Source: Lucifuga dentata (taxonomy: Eukaryota > Chordata > Actinopteri > Ophidiiformes > Bythitidae). Taken from it: 64,000 nucleotides of DNA. Shown piece after piece: positions 1 through 12,570 of the stretch (positions within the stretch are counted from its first letter, which is position 1; every line of letters begins with the position of its first letter). Both the position numbers and the translations under genes were made by a program. The stretch covers positions 1-64,000 of the forward strand of contig VXCM01000440.1 of the NCBI GenBank assembly GCA_014773175.1. Direction: 5' to 3'. The notes beneath the pieces were generated by a model, which had not been told where the DNA came from, ran no database searches, and saw only the letters and a list, made by a program, of their open reading frames with translations.

Positions 1-85
1 GGTTAGATGGAGGCAGATGATTCGCTGTGGTGACCTCTGAAGGGAAAGCCGAAAGGAAAAGAAGAAAGAAGAAGTCATAAAAACA
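1..85 (+). repeat. 3' tail of a fish non-LTR retrotransposon (LINE-like)
   Basis: The stretch reads 'gtggaggcagatgattcgct', then 'gtggtgacctctgaaggg' and 'agccgaaagg', and ends in a GAA-rich tail. From memory this closely resembles the 3' end of an abundant teleost LINE-type element whose copies end in a GAA-type simple repeat. The body of the element lies left of the window. The exact family is not resolved. Confidence 0.5.
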
Positions 86-146
86 GTGCTTTTTCAGATT
101 TATCTATATCCAGACCAAAATGAAGCAATAAGATAAATAGCATGGG

Positions 147-184
147 TTTTTTTTTTTTTTTTTTTNTTTTTTTTTTTTTTTTTT
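147..184. repeat. poly(T) tract with a single N
   Basis: This is a T homopolymer interrupted by one N at 166. The N probably marks a sequencing or gap-closing problem in the homopolymer, so the length is unreliable. Confidence 0.85.
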
Positions 185-253
185 CTTCATTAAGATTGGT
201 GTGTATTGCCTTTAATATCCTCTTTGGCTAAGCTAATGAGCACCCCATCATGG

Positions 254-740
254 TGTGACGGGTGGGGTTTGGACCCAAATGCAGCACACAGTACAACTTT
301 GACAAGTTAAGTTCTTTAATGGAGTTCTCAGTCCAACACAGAAGCAGGCAGAACAACAGGCAGGACAAAGCGCCTACACAGAGACTGACAGACGGGGAAC
401 CCAGTCGCAGGGACCAGAATTGGAGTCGGGGACAGAAAGCAGAGGTGGTTTCCAGGGAAACGACAAGCAGGATAGTCCAAGACAGGCCGAGTCGGTAACA
501 GAATGTCAGTCCACAAATAAATGCTCAAATGTCTCACATCGGGGATGGCAAAGAACAATCTGGCAAAGGGTGAGTGTGAGACTGGGGCTTAAATCTATGC
601 CTGATTGGTGCTAATTGGTAACAGCGTCCAAACCTGAAATGAATCAGGCTGATGAAAGGAGGTGAGTAGCTGAGGACCAGGCAGGCAGAAATGGCAGGTG
701 AGTGGCTGATCAGACATGCAGAACTGTGACACATGGCATA
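254..740. repeat. Probable dispersed repeat, class unresolved
   Basis: The segment has a base composition unlike its flanks: rich in CAGG, GACA and ACAG words, with several CpGs in an otherwise AT-rich region. It begins 'gtgtgacgggtgggg' and ends near 'gaactgtgacaca'. The pattern (TTTA-poor start, 'acccaaatgcag', then CAGG-rich text, 'gcttaaat' and a GGTGA-rich end) is typical of a common fish interspersed repeat. I cannot see clean inverted ends or a target duplication. The short ORFs on both strands here have no recognisable protein content. Confidence 0.4.
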
Positions 741-745
741 AATCA

Positions 746-1497
746 GAAATAATAAAGTTCTGAAAAACTTACGTATTTCACTTACTTTCCACACTAGCTA
801 CCTGTAGTTTTTTTGACACCAAATTGCAGCATTGGCTGTGACACAATGGCCAAGTACTGCAGTTTCCAAAGTTGGATCCACAAGGGTCCTTGAGGGGGTT
901 TCAGTAAGCCCCCAGCAAAATAATAAATAATTTAATTTCATTACTTTTTCACACACTGCAGATTATCACATGCAGTGAAAGAATGGATAACAATCATTAT
1001 TCTGGTCACAGGTTAGCCTGAACCAGCTGGTTTTTTCTGCAACTTTTTAATTGTAGAATCTGTATTTGAAAGGGTCACTGCCTATTGTCAGTCCTTCTGC
1101 TGAAAAGACTAATAATAGACAACAACAGCTACAATGTTTTTCATGTTTAATTATGGTTTATTAATGAATTTATTAACAGCAAGAAGTGAAACACACTGAA
1201 CAGGTCACCAGTCTGTCACAGGACTTTTGTTACTTTTCCAAACAATTGGAAATAGTGGAACATGTGGAGCAGAATTTTATTAAACATTAATTGAATACTG
1301 TGACCTCTGCATCCCTAAATCTGTAACTCTCTTTGGATTAAGCAACATTCAGGGTTTTTTTTTTCTTTTACAGTGTTAATAGAACATTTAGTGCGTCTTT
1401 CATCCACGATTTCAGTTTGAGAAATACATTCAATCATTATTCTTAATATTTTTCCAACCTTTCTTTGCAAGTATGAAGCCATAGTTCCATGTATGTG

Positions 1498-1535
<38 letters not shown>

Positions 1536-3109
1536 ATGTTTATCACGTTACTTCCATATATCAAATCAGCTTATTCATCTCCTTTTTCTATTCTTTCCTC
1601 TGTTTTTATTTTGATTATTGTCAGTTAATATGGTAAATAACTCAAGTGTAAAATGTAATTTTTAACTAAAAAGGACTTATTTGTTAAAAATATGGTAGCA
1701 AGAACAAAATCTGAGCAGCTGTTTATGCTATATGGGTTATTACTGATTATTCCTGAGTAACTGTGTAACTAATGGATTTATGTATTACAGTGTCTATTTT
1801 ATGAACATTGCTTTCAGTGATGGCCCATAAATAAATTATTTAGTATTGATTAATGTAAAGGGTAATAATGTCATAATGATTCAGCTTATGAATTGCATCA
1901 CATTTTCATTTTCCTTCTCTCTCTTTAACATTCTCTACATAATTTTACATAAAATTCCAGTGTCTGTGTGTGCATGTGTAAAATTTTCCATGCATGTAGA
2001 TCTTTTTGTCTAACCATCAAATAAAATATTATCAAAATACAACCCTTTAAGGAAAGGTCCATGGCACAGAAAGATAATTTTCAATTTGGAGACAAAAACA
2101 ATGAGCCAGGTAGGATTTTGATTTGTGAGTGCAAAGTTTTAGCTAATTTGACAAGAGAACATTTATGACATTGCTAAAGATAATGAATAATTTTAATAAT
2201 TATGTTTAGAGCTTAAAATATTTATATCCTAATGTGGGAATAAATGTAAAAAAAAAAAAAAAAAAAAGGAAAGAGACAGTAAAATTTAGTAGTTACTGAG
2301 TTCCAGTGCCCTGCTGTAGAGCCAGACTACTTCTGGGACCCCAATCTCATAATCCCCTAATATTCAACTCATTTTCTGAGCATCACATCAGGTAAAGTAT
2401 AAAGCCACAAATGAAGCAGTAAATAGCCAATACCCACCAGTTTCAATTTAGTGTCTTTACAGCAGACAGCCTAGCTTGACCCTTCTCTTCTGGGGAAGTT
2501 TTAGCCAATTAAACACAGCTAATCAGGTAAGCCTTGGCAAGATAGCAGATTTGATTTACTTAGTTCTGGATGGTTCGTGTGGAATGTGTGGGCATATAGC
2601 AATCAGCCATTCAGATTTTACCAGAGCACATTCAACATATTGCATGTTCACAATGTATTTTGATATGTTTTTGTGTGAGAGGTGTTAAAGACAAAATCAT
2701 CAACATCAGCCAGTAATAAATTACAGACTATAGGAGAATCACGCACAGTTACTTATGCCGACTTGTCAGGGAGCACGGAAGGGGGCAATGTGTGTGTGTG
2801 TGTGTGTGCGTGCTTGCGTGTCTTTGTAATCTCAACACGATTAATCATGTAAATGGAGATAACTAAATGAAAGCACTTTAGGAGATGGGAAATTATATCA
2901 ACAGGAATTTTGTATCATCCGTGTATTTTTGTAGTCTTCGCCTCATTATGAACGGGAATACATACTGGGATAATGGGCCACATTTCACTTTCTATTCTCT
3001 CCATGGAATACAGACAATGACAGAAAGAAAACAGAGAGCTTAAGAGAGAAATTGAAACCTTACCTACTTTCACACTACAGCTGGCCAGTCGCTGCATGAA
3101 TTAAACATG
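746..3109. other. Intergenic, no gene seen
   Basis: AT-rich unique-looking DNA with simple repeats only: (AT)n at about 1503-1535, poly(A) at 2248-2267 and (TG)n at about 2789-2810. No ORF here has recognisable protein content or convincing splice sites. Confidence 0.6.
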
Positions 3110-3119
3110 TCAGGTGGAG

Positions 3120-3445
3120 TAGAGGTGACATTTTTGGGTGCAGACCTCTCCCAATTGACAGGTGGATAGGGGATTTCCGCTATCTTGTAATTCTTCAGCA
3201 GGCATTTAGATGGAAGCATCCTGCTGCCTTTAGACTCTAGTCTACCGCCATCATACTCCTGCCCCACCGCTGAGTTATTGGTTAGATCACACTTTGTCTG
3301 GATCCTTCCCCTTGACCTTACCACCATGGGTCTCCTGTCTGAGATCTAAGCTCCCAGCGGCATTCCTCTCAGGTTATGAGGGTCAGAACAAGCCTCTCAA
3401 CCACAACAAGCTTGTGATCCTCAGAGAAGGCACAGGTGTGGCTAT
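3120..3445. repeat. Degenerate retroelement fragment (tentative)
   Basis: Text around 3300-3430 ('ttaccaccatgggtctcctg', 'agctcccagcggcattcctc', 'aagcctctcaaccacaacaa') resembles a highly repeated teleost retroelement region that I recall with the order 'ccctgggtgaccc', 'agctccgg..agcat' and 'caagcctctccaccacgac'. The copy is decayed and has no open frame of length. The family name is uncertain. Confidence 0.35.
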
Positions 3446-3830
3446 GAAACTATTAAACACCTGGGTGGTCTGGCACTCATTTGCTAAAGTTTAAATCTCT
3501 TTTTTAGCATTAGGCAGTCTGAGCAATAAAATTAAGCTCTTAGTGTTGCAGGGAAACACAACAATATTGTTGCACATTTAAGTGTTTTAAAAGCTTGCTA
3601 CAGTGCAAAGCAATGTTGCTCTGACATATGTTGTTGGGGCATTCTGGTGATTTATTTACATCTACATCAAACTCTGACAGCAAGTGTAAGACCTAGAAGG
3701 TCTATTCAATATTTATTCACTTATTGCTGTTCTATAAAACCAAATGGTTAATGTTCTTATTGATTGTTACGATAAAGATCTTTGAAAATGCTGACTGCAC
3801 TCACTGCACTATAATGGGCAATTTAACTTA

Positions 3831-3853
3831 CACACACACACACACACACACAC

Positions 3854-3884
<31 letters not shown>

Positions 3885-4014
3885 CATGTTCACATACACA
3901 ATATGGGAGTGCTGGACATCAACCCATACCTTTCAATATTCATAGTCTCACATTACACTACATTACACACACACACACACACACATACACACAGAGAGAG
4001 AGAGAGAGAGAGAG
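3831..4014. repeat. Two adjacent compound (CA)n(GA)n microsatellites
   Basis: Two arrays have the same order, (CA)n, then 'cata', then (GA)n. They lie at 3831-3884 and 3965-4014, separated by about 80 bp of unique sequence. Confidence 0.9.
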
Positions 4015-5049
4015 CCACCACAAACTCACCACTTACATTCAAAGTTCCAGCTTGTCACATTTGTTTTATAGGCATTCATGAATGTTAGCAGCCAGTTCTC
4101 ATCCATAAGCAGCAACTAAAGAGAGGGGGTGAATAATTGTTAGAAAAAGAAACACATAAAGATTGCATTCATATTGTGAATATGTAATTAAATGCAAAAT
4201 GTTCTTAGTTTTTATGAGTTTTTCATTTGTTTTTATTAATTCTTCTATTTTCTAACAGTAGTTATGCTATGAGTCAGTTAATTGCTCTCACTGCTATATG
4301 CAGAGCCTGTCTGTTTAGACTTTAAAAAGTTGCCAAATATCAAAGAGCTTGTGAGTACAAAGCCTTATACCTGAAAACCCCATGCTGTTCACACTTTTCA
4401 GCTTGATTTTCTAAGGCTGTAGGCATGGAGTGACAGGGTTCACGATATAGGATTTCAAAGGCTCAAAAAAAATAAAATGAATTTTAAAAAACACCCCCAC
4501 ATACAGGAACAGACCTGCACACATGCACGCACAAAAGTCGTAACTTTAAGATGATTGAAGTGGATTTTCTTTGCTGAAGCAGATACAAGATGATTTAATT
4601 CAACATATAAGCAGCCAAGCCGATTATTTCAATATTCTTCTGCTTGTCACACATAAACCCAGGTGTAAGCCAGGAACTGAATTTTCCACAGCGTAATTCT
4701 GTGGAGTCCTGTTAAGAGCTAAACTGTTTTTTCTTTTCTTTTTCTTTTTAATTTTTCAGTATAAAAATTGATATTGAATTATGTCCATCATTGTCTTATG
4801 AATCATAGCTGTGGTGACTGTGTAAACACTGTAGCTATGCTGACATTAGCTGTAGCTGAAGACACGGATAGGAAAGAAAATGAACTGCTGCAGTAAATAT
4901 ATTCAGCACCACAATATGCAGGACAGCTCCACTTCAGTTTAGTCTTGATACCCCAAGACCAATCATAAACGGTGTCAAAGGTAAGTAATTCAGGGTTATG
5001 TTAACCAAGGATAAAATCAAGACCTAGAATGACATGTTCAGGTGTGCAA

Positions 5050-5051
<2 letters not shown>

Positions 5052-5096
<45 letters not shown>
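5052..5096. repeat. (CA)n microsatellite
   Basis: Uninterrupted CA dinucleotide run of about 45 bp. Confidence 0.95.
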
Positions 5097-5097
<1 letters not shown>

Positions 5098-5464
5098 TTG
5101 GGCTATATATTAGCCTAACAAGAAAAAAAGACACAAACAAATAAAATTCACAGATGTACAGTTAAGCCGCTAGACCAGATCAGAATTTTTCAAAGGAAAT
5201 GAGAAAACTGAATTTACAAAATGGTGCTGTAACTGTGTTTGGGAGATTGTAAGGTTATTTCAAGGTGCATCCACTTTAGCCATGGATCAACTGAACAGAT
5301 TGATGTTTTGACCGACCATTTCAGTTTAACTCGACATGCAGCTGTGTGTTATACTGTTGAAGGTGAACATGCTCTAAACCACAGTTAAGCTAATCAAATG
5401 CTAAATGACAGAGGATCAGTCGTACTATCAGATTTGTAATCAGGTCAACAAAGGCATAAATGTC

Positions 5465-5602
5465 CAGAGTGGAATCTCCTGCATACTGTTTGCACCACTG
5501 AGCCCTAGTATGGGAACTCATTTTCCCTATAATATTTTTGCATTCTTTCACAATATACATTTTCCTATTAGCGCTCAGTGGTGCAAACAGGCTTCCACTC
5601 TG
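5465..5602. repeat. Imperfect hairpin (inverted repeat)
   Basis: The arm at 5488-5503 ('gtttgcaccactgagc') is the exact reverse complement of 5573-5588. Outside it, 5465-5474 ('cagagtggaa') is the exact reverse complement of 5593-5602. The left arm has extra unpaired bases between the two blocks. The AT-rich loop is about 69 bp. It adjoins a MITE copy and may be a small palindromic element of its own. Confidence 0.7.
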
Positions 5603-5635
5603 TTTTACATGGGCATGGTTGCAGAACAATAGCAT

Positions 5636-5996
5636 GACCAGACTGTGTGGCAAGTAAATCCCAAAATGATGTGGGAGAAGGCAGACAGCAGGCTATTGAA
5701 TAGAATGTTAAAACACATAAGCAAGGGAGTTGGAACACAACTGGAGTGCCAGTGCAGTAATACAGACTTCCTAAAAATCATTTCGTAAGCCATAGTGGCT
5801 ACATAATGTGTTCTTGTTGATAAATTCTTCTTGAAACTAATTAGTTACATTTATTTTATCTTATTTTATTTTATTTATTTATTTATTTATTTATTTATTA
5901 TTTTTTTGTCATTTCCTGTACAACAAATTGTAAAACAAACAGTGTATTGATGATTTTTGTAAAAATCTGGGAGTGGCTTCAACTTTCTGGCCTGCA
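5636..5996 (+). mobile_element. Decayed Tc1-like MITE copy (left end lost)
   Basis: From 'agactgtgtggcaagtaaat' at about 5640 to 'tttctggcctgcag' at about 5996, this matches in order the element in nmt intron 6 (27327-27705), with scattered substitutions and an expanded TTTA tract (about 5850-5900). The right inverted end is recognisable (about 5964-5994). The left inverted end is absent, and the hairpin at 5465-5602 lies just upstream. Confidence 0.7.
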
Positions 5997-6000
5997 GTGT

Positions 6001-6002
<2 letters not shown>

Positions 6003-6046
<44 letters not shown>
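6003..6046. repeat. (CT)n microsatellite
   Basis: Uninterrupted CT run immediately right of the decayed MITE copy. Confidence 0.95.
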
Positions 6047-6049
<3 letters not shown>

Positions 6050-8606
6050 GATTTCATGTGTTTTAGGCATGCTTTGTTGAAGACTGTATGTTTATTTTTT
6101 GTTTTTTAATCTCCACTTTTCTCTCGTTGCCTGTTGATCTTGTTATTTATTTGTGTGGTTCTGTGCGTTTATCTCTCACTTGTTTTAGTTTCTTGGTTTT
6201 GTAATGCCACTGTCATTCATACTCTAAAATCTCTCTAATACATCTCTCACCTCAGTTACTCTCTTTATCTTTTATTTTCTGCATTGCCAATCTCTCTTTC
6301 TGTCCCTCCTTCTCTCTCACATACAAATACAACAATGCTGGGTCAGACTGAATGTGTTTAATCATTTATGAGTCTCCACCGCTGCTAATGCAAACTGCAC
6401 ACCAATACCCACTTAATAATTAAAACCTTGTATTGATTGTGGCATTAGAATGCTTGGGTAGGGGGACATTAGTTAGAGCTGCTGATGATAATAATGCTGC
6501 TGAATTCCCTTCTGTAAAAGAAGCTTTAATTCAGAGAGTGAATGGGGATTGAAGGGGACTGATGGGTGCAGGAAGGATGTGAAGGACAGATTGAATGTGG
6601 ACAGGACTGATTTGGAGCTTTAAGAAACTGGAAAAAAAACAACTAAAAGACAAAAGAAACTGAATGGCAGATGGTTTGTTCATAAATATCCAATGCCCTT
6701 TTATTTTTCAGTAGTCAAACATTTAAAAGAAATTTTCAGCTGCAATTACCAAAACACAAACATTAGCTGGGATATGAAAATACAGATGAATAAAGAAGCC
6801 ATGTGCTTAGTTTTCTGACTTTATCCAAATTTTATCCAATCAGACAAACACATCAAAGTGTCAGTTGTTTCTAGGACACAAGTTGGGATTCTGGTTCACT
6901 TAAGTCTGGCGATATTTTAATTGGGAAGCAAAACCAATTATCGAATTTGGTCTGCATTAATCTGGTGAAGTTTCGAATGGGATTTCAAACCAAGAATAGA
7001 ATCTGGATGGTAGAATTAATCTTGTATTATTCTGGGAATTTGAGGCTCTGGATGCATCTTTTGGAATTTGGGAAAATTGCTGAAAAAGTCTGGTTTTAAA
7101 TCTATTAATGACTGATTATGAGGAGAGGATTGGGTTAAAATCTTTTTGAACAAATGACTTCAGAGCTCATATTTCAGTAAAGCAATTAAAAAGTAACATC
7201 ATGCTGTTTACTTGGTTACTAGATAGACAAAGCTTCAAAACCATAAAAACGTACATATGCAGACAACATAAAGATACTGTAGATGCACCTACACAAACAC
7301 ACAAAACAAGACAAAAACAAAGAAGCTAAAACACACTAATATACTCCAACACTGCCAGTGATACTCAGGCTGATTGATTGCCATTCCTTTTACACTTCCT
7401 GCTACCTCATGTTTAAGTTCCACTGTGAAACCAGCTTTTCGTGCTGGTGACAAATGACTGTTGGTTTGCACAAGCCACCATACAATGTTAGTGTTGAGTG
7501 CTGAGCTATTATAAGGTCAGATATAATTGTTTTCTAAGGAGCTTCGTTTATCAATGTCATTACTGCCTGAGCTGGTGTTCAGTGACTAAGGAAAGATATT
7601 CAGGTAGACACAGTGTATGCGCATTGTAGTAGTGCAACACATCACACACACCTGCAAAGAAACAAACATGCACTGGCACATTTCCACCACGGAACATAGA
7701 GATTTCATACTTGTAGACTTTGTTGCTTGAGATTGCTTGTAAGTGTTTTTTTCTAGTGTTTATTCCACTGATATCATGAGATGTGAGTCCATCTGGCATC
7801 TTAACAAGTCACACTAAATCACTTCATATAATGAAATCAAAAACATTTAGAGAGGAGATAACACACAGTATCTGATGAAAGTGGAGCCATGATGAGTACA
7901 CGGTTGTGGGAGTGCATATATTAGCTCTCTTCATGAGTGTCTGCTTTCCTTTGTGTGTGTGTACACGAGTGACGACAAGGACTATAGTGACACTGTGTGA
8001 TATGTCAACAATTCATGGTTTGACAGGATATCTGGTTGAAATCCCCCACATGTAAATGTACAAAACACGCCTAGAAATTGTGTGTGTGGTCAGCAAATGT
8101 TGAAGCCGGCGAATCAGAACACAGCAGGCCCTTCAGGAGTGGAGCCCTAAAAAGTACCCAAAATGGGCTGCTTTCATTGAGTGTTCACAGCGGCGCCACA
8201 GCAAGGGAGACTAGATCAATAAGTTTTTGTTAAAGCATGTCAAAGGTTTTGAAATTGACCTTACATGAAAATAAGAACATGCAAATCTGTATGTCTCCTT
8301 TAATGTTTTAGTTACATACACAGAAACAGAGCAACTGCCATTTTTAGTTACCAGGTTTTTACAAGTGTTTTGCACATTCCATGAATACATGAATCTCTAT
8401 AAATCAGTGAAAATGTACAAATCGGATAAAGTTTTGGAACATTTATACCCGCTTGCTGTATTAGATGAATTCTGACATCTACTGGCCCAGGCAATAGGAT
8501 GACACAACCAATCTATTACAGTAATATAGAGACACATTTCACCTAACACAAACTGATCTAATTCATCAACTAAAATCTAATGATGTGCTCATGTGTAATT
8601 CCAGTT

Positions 8607-8609
<3 letters not shown>
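6047..8609. other. Intergenic, no gene seen
   Basis: Mostly unique AT-rich sequence. The stretch about 6350-6700 is free of simple repeats. I see no coding exon on either strand. Confidence 0.55.
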
Positions 8610-8653
<44 letters not shown>

Positions 8654-8670
8654 NACACACACACACACAC
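8610..8670. repeat. poly(T), N, (CA)n
   Basis: T homopolymer at 8610-8653, a single N at 8654, then (AC)n to 8670. The N falls at the junction of two simple repeats, where assembly is unreliable. Confidence 0.9.
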
Positions 8671-9944
8671 TGTATGAACCCATGGATGTTTGACAGTGAT
8701 GTGTGCTGCACTTGAGTATGTGTAACTGAGTGTGTTGTCTGTTCCCTAATGAAAATATGGCATCACCCCAAAGATGTGGTTTCTCTGAAGTTGACTGCTG
8801 GCTCTGTTCCTCTAGAAAGGCTAAATAAAAAAATATTCCCTCAGTAACTGTACCTCATTTGTCATTATCACCCTTATTCACCAACAACAGCCTGACTGAA
8901 AGTGCTTTGAAGGCTTGCAGCCAGAGTTAAGTAGATTTTGGCAATCTATACAGGAGACAAAATAAAAGAGTGGACAAAGAAGAAACAGCTGTAAATATTT
9001 TTTGATATTGATAATATTAAAATCACACAACTGAAGAGGCATTTGTGGTGGGAATTGGGTCACATCAAAACCATTTTGTTTCATAAACAACTTAGATTTC
9101 AATTTTACCCAATTGTCTTTTTTTACACCTTGGCTCTAAGGCTTCGACTTACTCTCATTTTTGCAAATTTGCCAACTGGTTCTTATGTTTTAGAAGTGAA
9201 CATTGGTCCCATGTGCAGAACAACACAAATATCCAGTGTTCTGCAGGCCGCTGAACCATTCAGCTTCAGCTGCTGAGGTTAAGTGCCCATGGCTGAAGGG
9301 CACATAGTTGCAGTAGTTGTGTTGAAAGGTAAGAGTATTGTTCATGGTGGAATTCACCTTCACTCATTTTTCTGCCCTTTAAGTCACAAGCAAACTTCTT
9401 TGAGCTGATATCTTATGGATATACTGTAGTTACAAATATTCAAAGGAATGAGGCTACATGACATTAAATCCAAGAAACAGATGAACAACAGAATTAGTCA
9501 TAGATAATGAAAATACTGCATATATAAATATATATTGTGAAATAAAATGTTAATTTTACTGAAAATTCTGATCCTCTATAATTACATTAGATTTGGTTAT
9601 TGTCCTGTTGGAAATTTTATGATTTTTTTTTTTTTTTTTTTTTTTTTGAGTAACAGAAATTAATTATGCACATTTGCTGAAACAGTTGTTTCAAAATGAG
9701 ACTTTCAAAGAAAATTATTTAGTAAGCAAAGGAGCAAGCATGAAAATACTGTTCGTGAAGTATGTGATTGTATTTTTAGATGTATTTGTTATGCATAGGA
9801 TTTTTATTTACATTATGTTGTCTTTTGTGATCAAAGACAGAAAATATTTTACTGTAGATATCACTGATGTTTTATAACCATGTCTTCATTGTGACAGGAT
9901 GACATAATATATAAATTTGAAAAAATATATATACATATATATAA

Positions 9945-9984
<40 letters not shown>

Positions 9985-10429
9985 CACAGTGCATCATTAC
10001 AAGAGACAGTTGTGCATTTTGGAAAGTTGCATCCTTTTTTTTTGGATCAGACAGGGCTGCATGGTTATCAAAGCCGCTGTGTGCCGCTGGATCGCAGGAT
10101 CAGATACAATTTCTTTTCCTCTCTGTTAAGCTCCAAAAACCAGGCCTAAGAAGTACCTCAAAAGAACTGTGGTAAAACAAGCGAGTGACACAGTTAGCCA
10201 GCGAACTCGTTCTCATCCCTCACTCCCCATTCTGTTCTGTTTACTGACAGTATGGAGGCTTGATCTGTGTTTGGTTTTTCTTGTTTTTGTGCACATAAAC
10301 ACAGAATGTGTTTCTACCACTCTACTCCCACCTTTAACATCCTGGCTGACCTGGAAAAGAATTGGGAGCCACAAAACTGATCAACCGGTGAATACCATCG
10401 TTAAGCTCTCCCACCAGAACAGCTCTGAT
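8671..10429. other. Intergenic, no gene seen
   Basis: AT-rich sequence with poly(T) at 9623-9647 and (AAT)n at about 9945-9983. No coding signal is recognised. Confidence 0.55.
9945..9983. repeat. (AAT)n microsatellite
   Basis: About 13 units of AAT preceded by an AT-rich (TATA)n stretch. Confidence 0.95.
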
Positions 10430-10580
10430 GCACTGAGCACAGTTGCCCAACCATGCCGAGAAAAGCGTCCTGGGTACGGCTTTTAAGCGTTCCGTGCCAC
10501 GCCACGTCCTGGTGGGAAAAGCCATTGGAACCATTCTGTGCTCAGAACCATTCAGCCCTAACGTGGAAAAGAGGCCACAG
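10430..10580. repeat. CpG-rich DNA-transposon-like repeat fragment
   Basis: The segment stands out by CpG ('gtacggcttttaagcg', 'ccgtgccacgccacgtc') followed by 'ggaaaagccattggaacc' and 'tctgtgctcagaaccatt'. From memory this word order is typical of a common fish GC-rich non-autonomous DNA element whose copies carry 'ggaaaag' and 'gaaccattctg..ctcagaacc'. Ends are not defined. The opposing 105- and 115-codon ORFs over it are best read as shadows of the CpG-rich text. Confidence 0.4.
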
Positions 10581-11918
10581 GTAGTGGTTAAGCACTGATT
10601 GGTGCTGTTTCTGCCTGTAGCAGAAACCACAACAGTAATGAACCTGAAAGACCCTTTATCTCTTACTGCGTCTTTCATCATCTATTCATCGCCACCATCG
10701 TCCACCAATCCAGAATCTTCGCTCGTACAATATGTCATTTCACACTTCATTTACGTACGTGGCATGGCTCACATAGAGTGTGTAGATAATACGCTCACAC
10801 ACGCACAAAGTTGCATCCCTCAGCTCTCTAGATAGAACATCCTTCACTATCACTGATAAATTCAAACGTTTAATCGTTAACTGCACTCTCTGTCATTTGC
10901 GCCCCCCCCCACACACACACACACACACACACACAGAATGCACAGTAAATGCTCTTGCCTAGTGTCATTTTTGCCTTTGCAATGACCTCTTTCACTTTGT
11001 CCACATCATCACTCCAGTGTACGCAGCAATCACTCAGTCACACACAGAGATAATACAAAAGCAGAATAGAAAAAAGAAGATCCTGATCCGAACATGTTCA
11101 TGTGTGTCTCCAAAGGATGCAAGTACAATTTTTGCCATCTGGCACTGCTGCAACAAGGAGTGCCTAAACTGCTGTAAAAAATTATATTGGATGTAATATT
11201 CCTTTAACATAGAAACACTTGGAAAAGCTTATTTTTGGTTTTGCATATTTTGGGACGCAAATAACCTAAATCAGACCAACTCATACACAGTGGTGTTCCA
11301 ACTCTGTTTGGGTTAACATTCAGGGACATTTTTTGCTCTGTCAATTATTGTCTTGACTGTTGATCCGGAAACATTTTTGTATCTTGGAAGAAAGAATCCA
11401 GCTGCAGTCTGTGGATCACTGTCACCACCACAGCTGCTTAGACAGCAGATAGTTTCTTGTACCTCTCTCTGAGGTATTTGAGGCGTTCTGACCTTTTGGT
11501 GGCTACTTAAAACTTCTAGACAAGGAGCTTATTGACTGTCAGCAATGATTTATGTTAGTAAAGACAAAGAGGGAGAAGGAGGGAGGGAGAGTTCCCAAGA
11601 AAAGGGGATGGAGGAGACTAATCTCTTCCGTCACAATACAAAGGCAACAGACTATTTATAAAGGACACAGTAAAGCAGGACATGTTACTTGGCCTGAATT
11701 GAACATTTCTGCTGATCAGCACCATGTGACCACACACACACACACACACACACGTGTGTGTTTTCTTATTTGATGCGTCACTTGAAAAGGAAAACATAGA
11801 ATGTGTAGCAAAATATTCTAATTTCCAGTTTGATCAAATTTACAACATTAACCAACAACAACAAGTACACCCAACAAAGAAGTTTCATTTACCAAACATA
11901 AAAATAATGAACCAAATA

Positions 11919-11954
<36 letters not shown>

Positions 11955-12162
11955 GTTCTTTAGCTCTCTTCTCCTTCCTTTTCTTTCTATNACACACACA
12001 CACACACACACACACACAATCTCATACGTTTCAATATTCAATGCTCATTTATGCTCATACAGCTACAGAAAATATGCACATACAGTATATACAGACACAT
12101 GCACTCTTGCACACACCATAAGTTTACACACACATTCAAGAAGGAGCAAGCACGTAGTCACA

Positions 12163-12203
<41 letters not shown>

Positions 12204-12480
12204 ACACATAACCCTAGTGACATTTGGAATAAATGGCTCAGTGGAATTTCCTCTGCTGGTTAAAAAAGATTGAAATGCCACTGCAGGCATGATCACAAAT
12301 CAATAAACCATTCTCAGAGATGTCATTGCTGTGTTTGTGTGTGTGTGCGTGCGTGTGTGCATGTGTTTCTTTAGGCCTTCTCACAAAAGGCCCACAGCTG
12401 GTGAAATTTTGTTCTGCCTCTTCAGTTCCATTTTGTCTTTCATTCATTTCATTTTGTTCCCATAAGTGTCTTTAAGCCAT
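10581..12480. other. Intergenic, microsatellite-rich
   Basis: Contains C-run plus (AC)n at 10902-10935, (CA)n at 11731-11753 running into GTGTGTG, (CT)n at 11921-11951, an N at 11991 followed by (CA)n to 12019, and (CA)n at about 12165-12210. No coding exon is recognised. Confidence 0.6.
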
Positions 12481-12483
12481 GTT

Positions 12484-12570
12484 GATAAGATAAAATGAAC
12501 CTTATTGATCCTCAGGAAAAATCGCTGCAGCAAAGAAACGGATATAGAATTAAATTAAATATATTGAAGA
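12484..12570. repeat. Retroposon-type tail motif ('ataagataa..ttattgatc')
   Basis: 'gataagataaaatgaacctt' then 'attgatcctcaggaaaa' and an AT-rich stretch match a motif I recall from very abundant teleost SINE/LINE copies (AAGATAA..CTTTATTGATCCC..GGAAAT). Only the tail is present. Confidence 0.45.

Larger units (their letters stand above)
3460..5460. other. Intergenic, microsatellite-rich
   Basis: No gene is recognised. Contents are two compound (CA)n-(GA)n arrays (3831-3884 and 3965-4014) and a long (CA)n at about 5052-5096. ORFs over these arrays only translate the repeats (Thr-His, Arg-Glu). Confidence 0.6.

Noticed and set aside
12063..12296. ORFs over (CA)n/(GT)n arrays on both strands, and similar ORFs elsewhere
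   Set aside because: Peptides are Thr-His, Val-Cys, Leu-Ser or Arg-Glu repeats, i.e. translated microsatellites.
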